Source: an uncultured Marinobacterium sp.
GTDB lineage: Bacteria > Pseudomonadota > Gammaproteobacteria > Pseudomonadales > Balneatricaceae
Reading direction: 5' to 3'
NCBI GenBank assembly: GCA_947501565.1
Contig: CANMWJ010000028.1
Span: forward strand, 1 to 35,151
Length of the DNA stretch: 35,151 nucleotides
Position numbers and translations under genes: made by a program. The notes under the pieces were generated by a model. It saw only the letters and a program-made list of their open reading frames with translations, was not told the origin of the DNA and ran no database searches. Positions within the stretch are counted from its first letter, which is position 1. The number at the start of each line of letters is the position of its first letter. This document shows, in pieces, positions 34,146-35,151 of this stretch.

Positions 34146-35060
34146 ATGTGGTTTAAGAACATCATTGTTTATCGTTTCACCGGCGCCTTCGAGCACGAAG
34201 AAAATCAGCTGGAGGAGAAACTTCAGGAGCAGGCATTTACGCCGTGCGGCAGCCAGGACCTGAGTCGCTATGGCTGGGTCTCCCCCAGTAACGATCTGCA
34301 GGATACGCTTCTCCACAGCATCCACGGCTTCTACATGATCGCCGCCCAGAAAGAGGAAAAAATTCTGCCACCTGCGGTCATCCGGCAGAAGGTAGAACAA
34401 AAAGTGGCAGCCATAGAGCAGGAACAGGCCCGCAAGGTATACCGCAAGGAACGTGACCAGATCAAAGATGAAGTCGTCATCGATCTGCTGCCTCGCGCGT
34501 TCAGTCGCTTTTCTAAAACCCATGCCCTGATCGCCCCGCAGCAGGGCTGTCTGATTGTTGACGCCTCCAGCCACAAGAAAGCCGAAGAGCTACTGAGCTA
34601 CCTGCGCGGTACCTTGGGCACACTGCCCGTAGCACTGCCTGACGTGAAGCACTCACCTGCGGCCATCATGAGCCACTGGGTTGAGGGCAACGCAACACGC
34701 CCGCAGGGACTGGAGATTCTGGATGAAGCTGAACTGCGCGACAATCTGGTAGAAAACGGCGTGATTCGCATTAAAGGGCAGGAACTGGTAACTGACGAGT
34801 TTATCGCCCACCTGGAAGCCGGCAAACGCGTCGTGAAACTGGCTGTTGAGTGGGAAGAACAGCTGCGTTTCATGCTGCAGGAGGACCTGTCGATCAAACG
34901 CATCAAGTTGACTGACCAGATGAAGGAACAGCTGGATCAGGACGCACCGGAAGACCAGCTCGCCCAGTTTGATGCCGATATGGCACAGATGGGCATTGAA
35001 TTTACCCGTCTCTACCCGGTATTGATCGAAGCCTTTGGCGGTCTGGCAGAAGCACCCTGA
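34146..35060 (+). CDS. rdgC: Recombination-associated protein RdgC
   Basis: 304 residues (E. coli 303). A cytosolic ring-forming dimer that binds double-stranded DNA without sequence preference and limits RecA loading. The N-terminus MWFKNIIVYRF and the following LEEKLQEQAFTPCGSQDLSRYGW are diagnostic, as are VIRQKVEQKVAAIEQ and the C-terminal DADMAQMGIEF. Complete, with terminator 60 nt after the stop. Confidence 0.97.
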   Translation: MWFKNIIVYRFTGAFEHEENQLEEKLQEQAFTPCGSQDLSRYGWVSPSNDLQDTLLHSIHGFYMIAAQKEEKILPPAVIRQKVEQKVAAIEQEQARKVYRKERDQIKDEVVIDLLPRAFSRFSKTHALIAPQQGCLIVDASSHKKAEELLSYLRGTLGTLPVALPDVKHSPAAIMSHWVEGNATRPQGLEILDEAELRDNLVENGVIRIKGQELVTDEFIAHLEAGKRVVKLAVEWEEQLRFMLQEDLSIKRIKLTDQMKEQLDQDAPEDQLAQFDADMAQMGIEFTRLYPVLIEAFGGLAEAP

Positions 35061-35114
35061 GAGCAGCCAACCGCGACTGTCTTGTCCTGATATAGGTTGA
35101 CACTATTTCAGGTT

Positions 35115-35146
35115 AAAAACGCCCGATGCACTTCATCGGGCGTTTT
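35115..35146 (+). terminator. rdgC terminator
   Basis: 9-bp stem CGCCCGATG/CATCGGGCG (35120-35128/35134-35142), 5-nt loop, A5 before and T4 after; bidirectional shape. Confidence 0.9.
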
Positions 35147-35151
35147 ATATT

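Overview
The window reads as an ordinary chromosomal segment of a marine gammaproteobacterium, most like the Oceanospirillales (Marinobacterium, Amphritea or Neptuniibacter type). This placement is an inference from gene content and order: the ccoNOQP-ccoGHIS-(TauE-like)-hemN-fnr-apt order is the one known from Pseudomonas and relatives, and lapG-lapD, rdgC, rlmM, prc and a ProQ-like gene are all gammaproteobacterial. No insertion sequence, integrase, phage gene or CRISPR array was seen.

Layout. Positions 1-217 carry two identical tRNA-Pro(UGG) genes. Next comes a cytosolic Ser/Thr kinase fused to Sel1-like repeats (347-1783), convergent with two minus-strand genes for secreted calcium-binding RTX proteins (1982-5381), each with intrinsic terminators. 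Then a minus-strand pair, an FKBP lipoprotein and the M18 aminopeptidase apeB (5649-7457), diverges from prc plus a membrane-anchored coiled-coil protein (7787-10793). rpsA (11044-12723) has a structured leader and a strong terminator. lapG-lapD and a DUF3080-type lipoprotein follow (13196-17050). A mixed block contains a ProQ/FinO protein, tusA, an ABM-domain protein, rlmM and an alpha/beta hydrolase (17135-20081).

The second half is a microaerobic respiration island: cbb3 oxidase (ccoNOQP), its copper and assembly genes (ccoGHIS), a TauE/SafE-like membrane protein, anaerobic coproporphyrinogen oxidase (hemN) and the oxygen sensor fnr/anr. Perfect FNR boxes precede ccoN and hemN; the hemN box is at exact class II spacing from a TAGAAT hexamer. 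After apt come a secreted hydrolase, a periplasmic thioredoxin-like protein and rdgC.

The most interesting unexplained signal is in the fnr-apt gap. On the minus strand, which has no gene there, a near-perfect FNR box lies at exact class II spacing from a TTTAAT -10 element, and about 80 nt downstream is a hairpin followed by nine U. This is the architecture of an FNR-activated small RNA (an FnrS/PhrS-like role) encoded next to fnr itself. Secondary points are the two RTX proteins with no transporter nearby, a lipobox-like motif and CTCCTG repeat in the LapG signal region, the C-rich/G-poor tract after apt, and several unexplained dyads.
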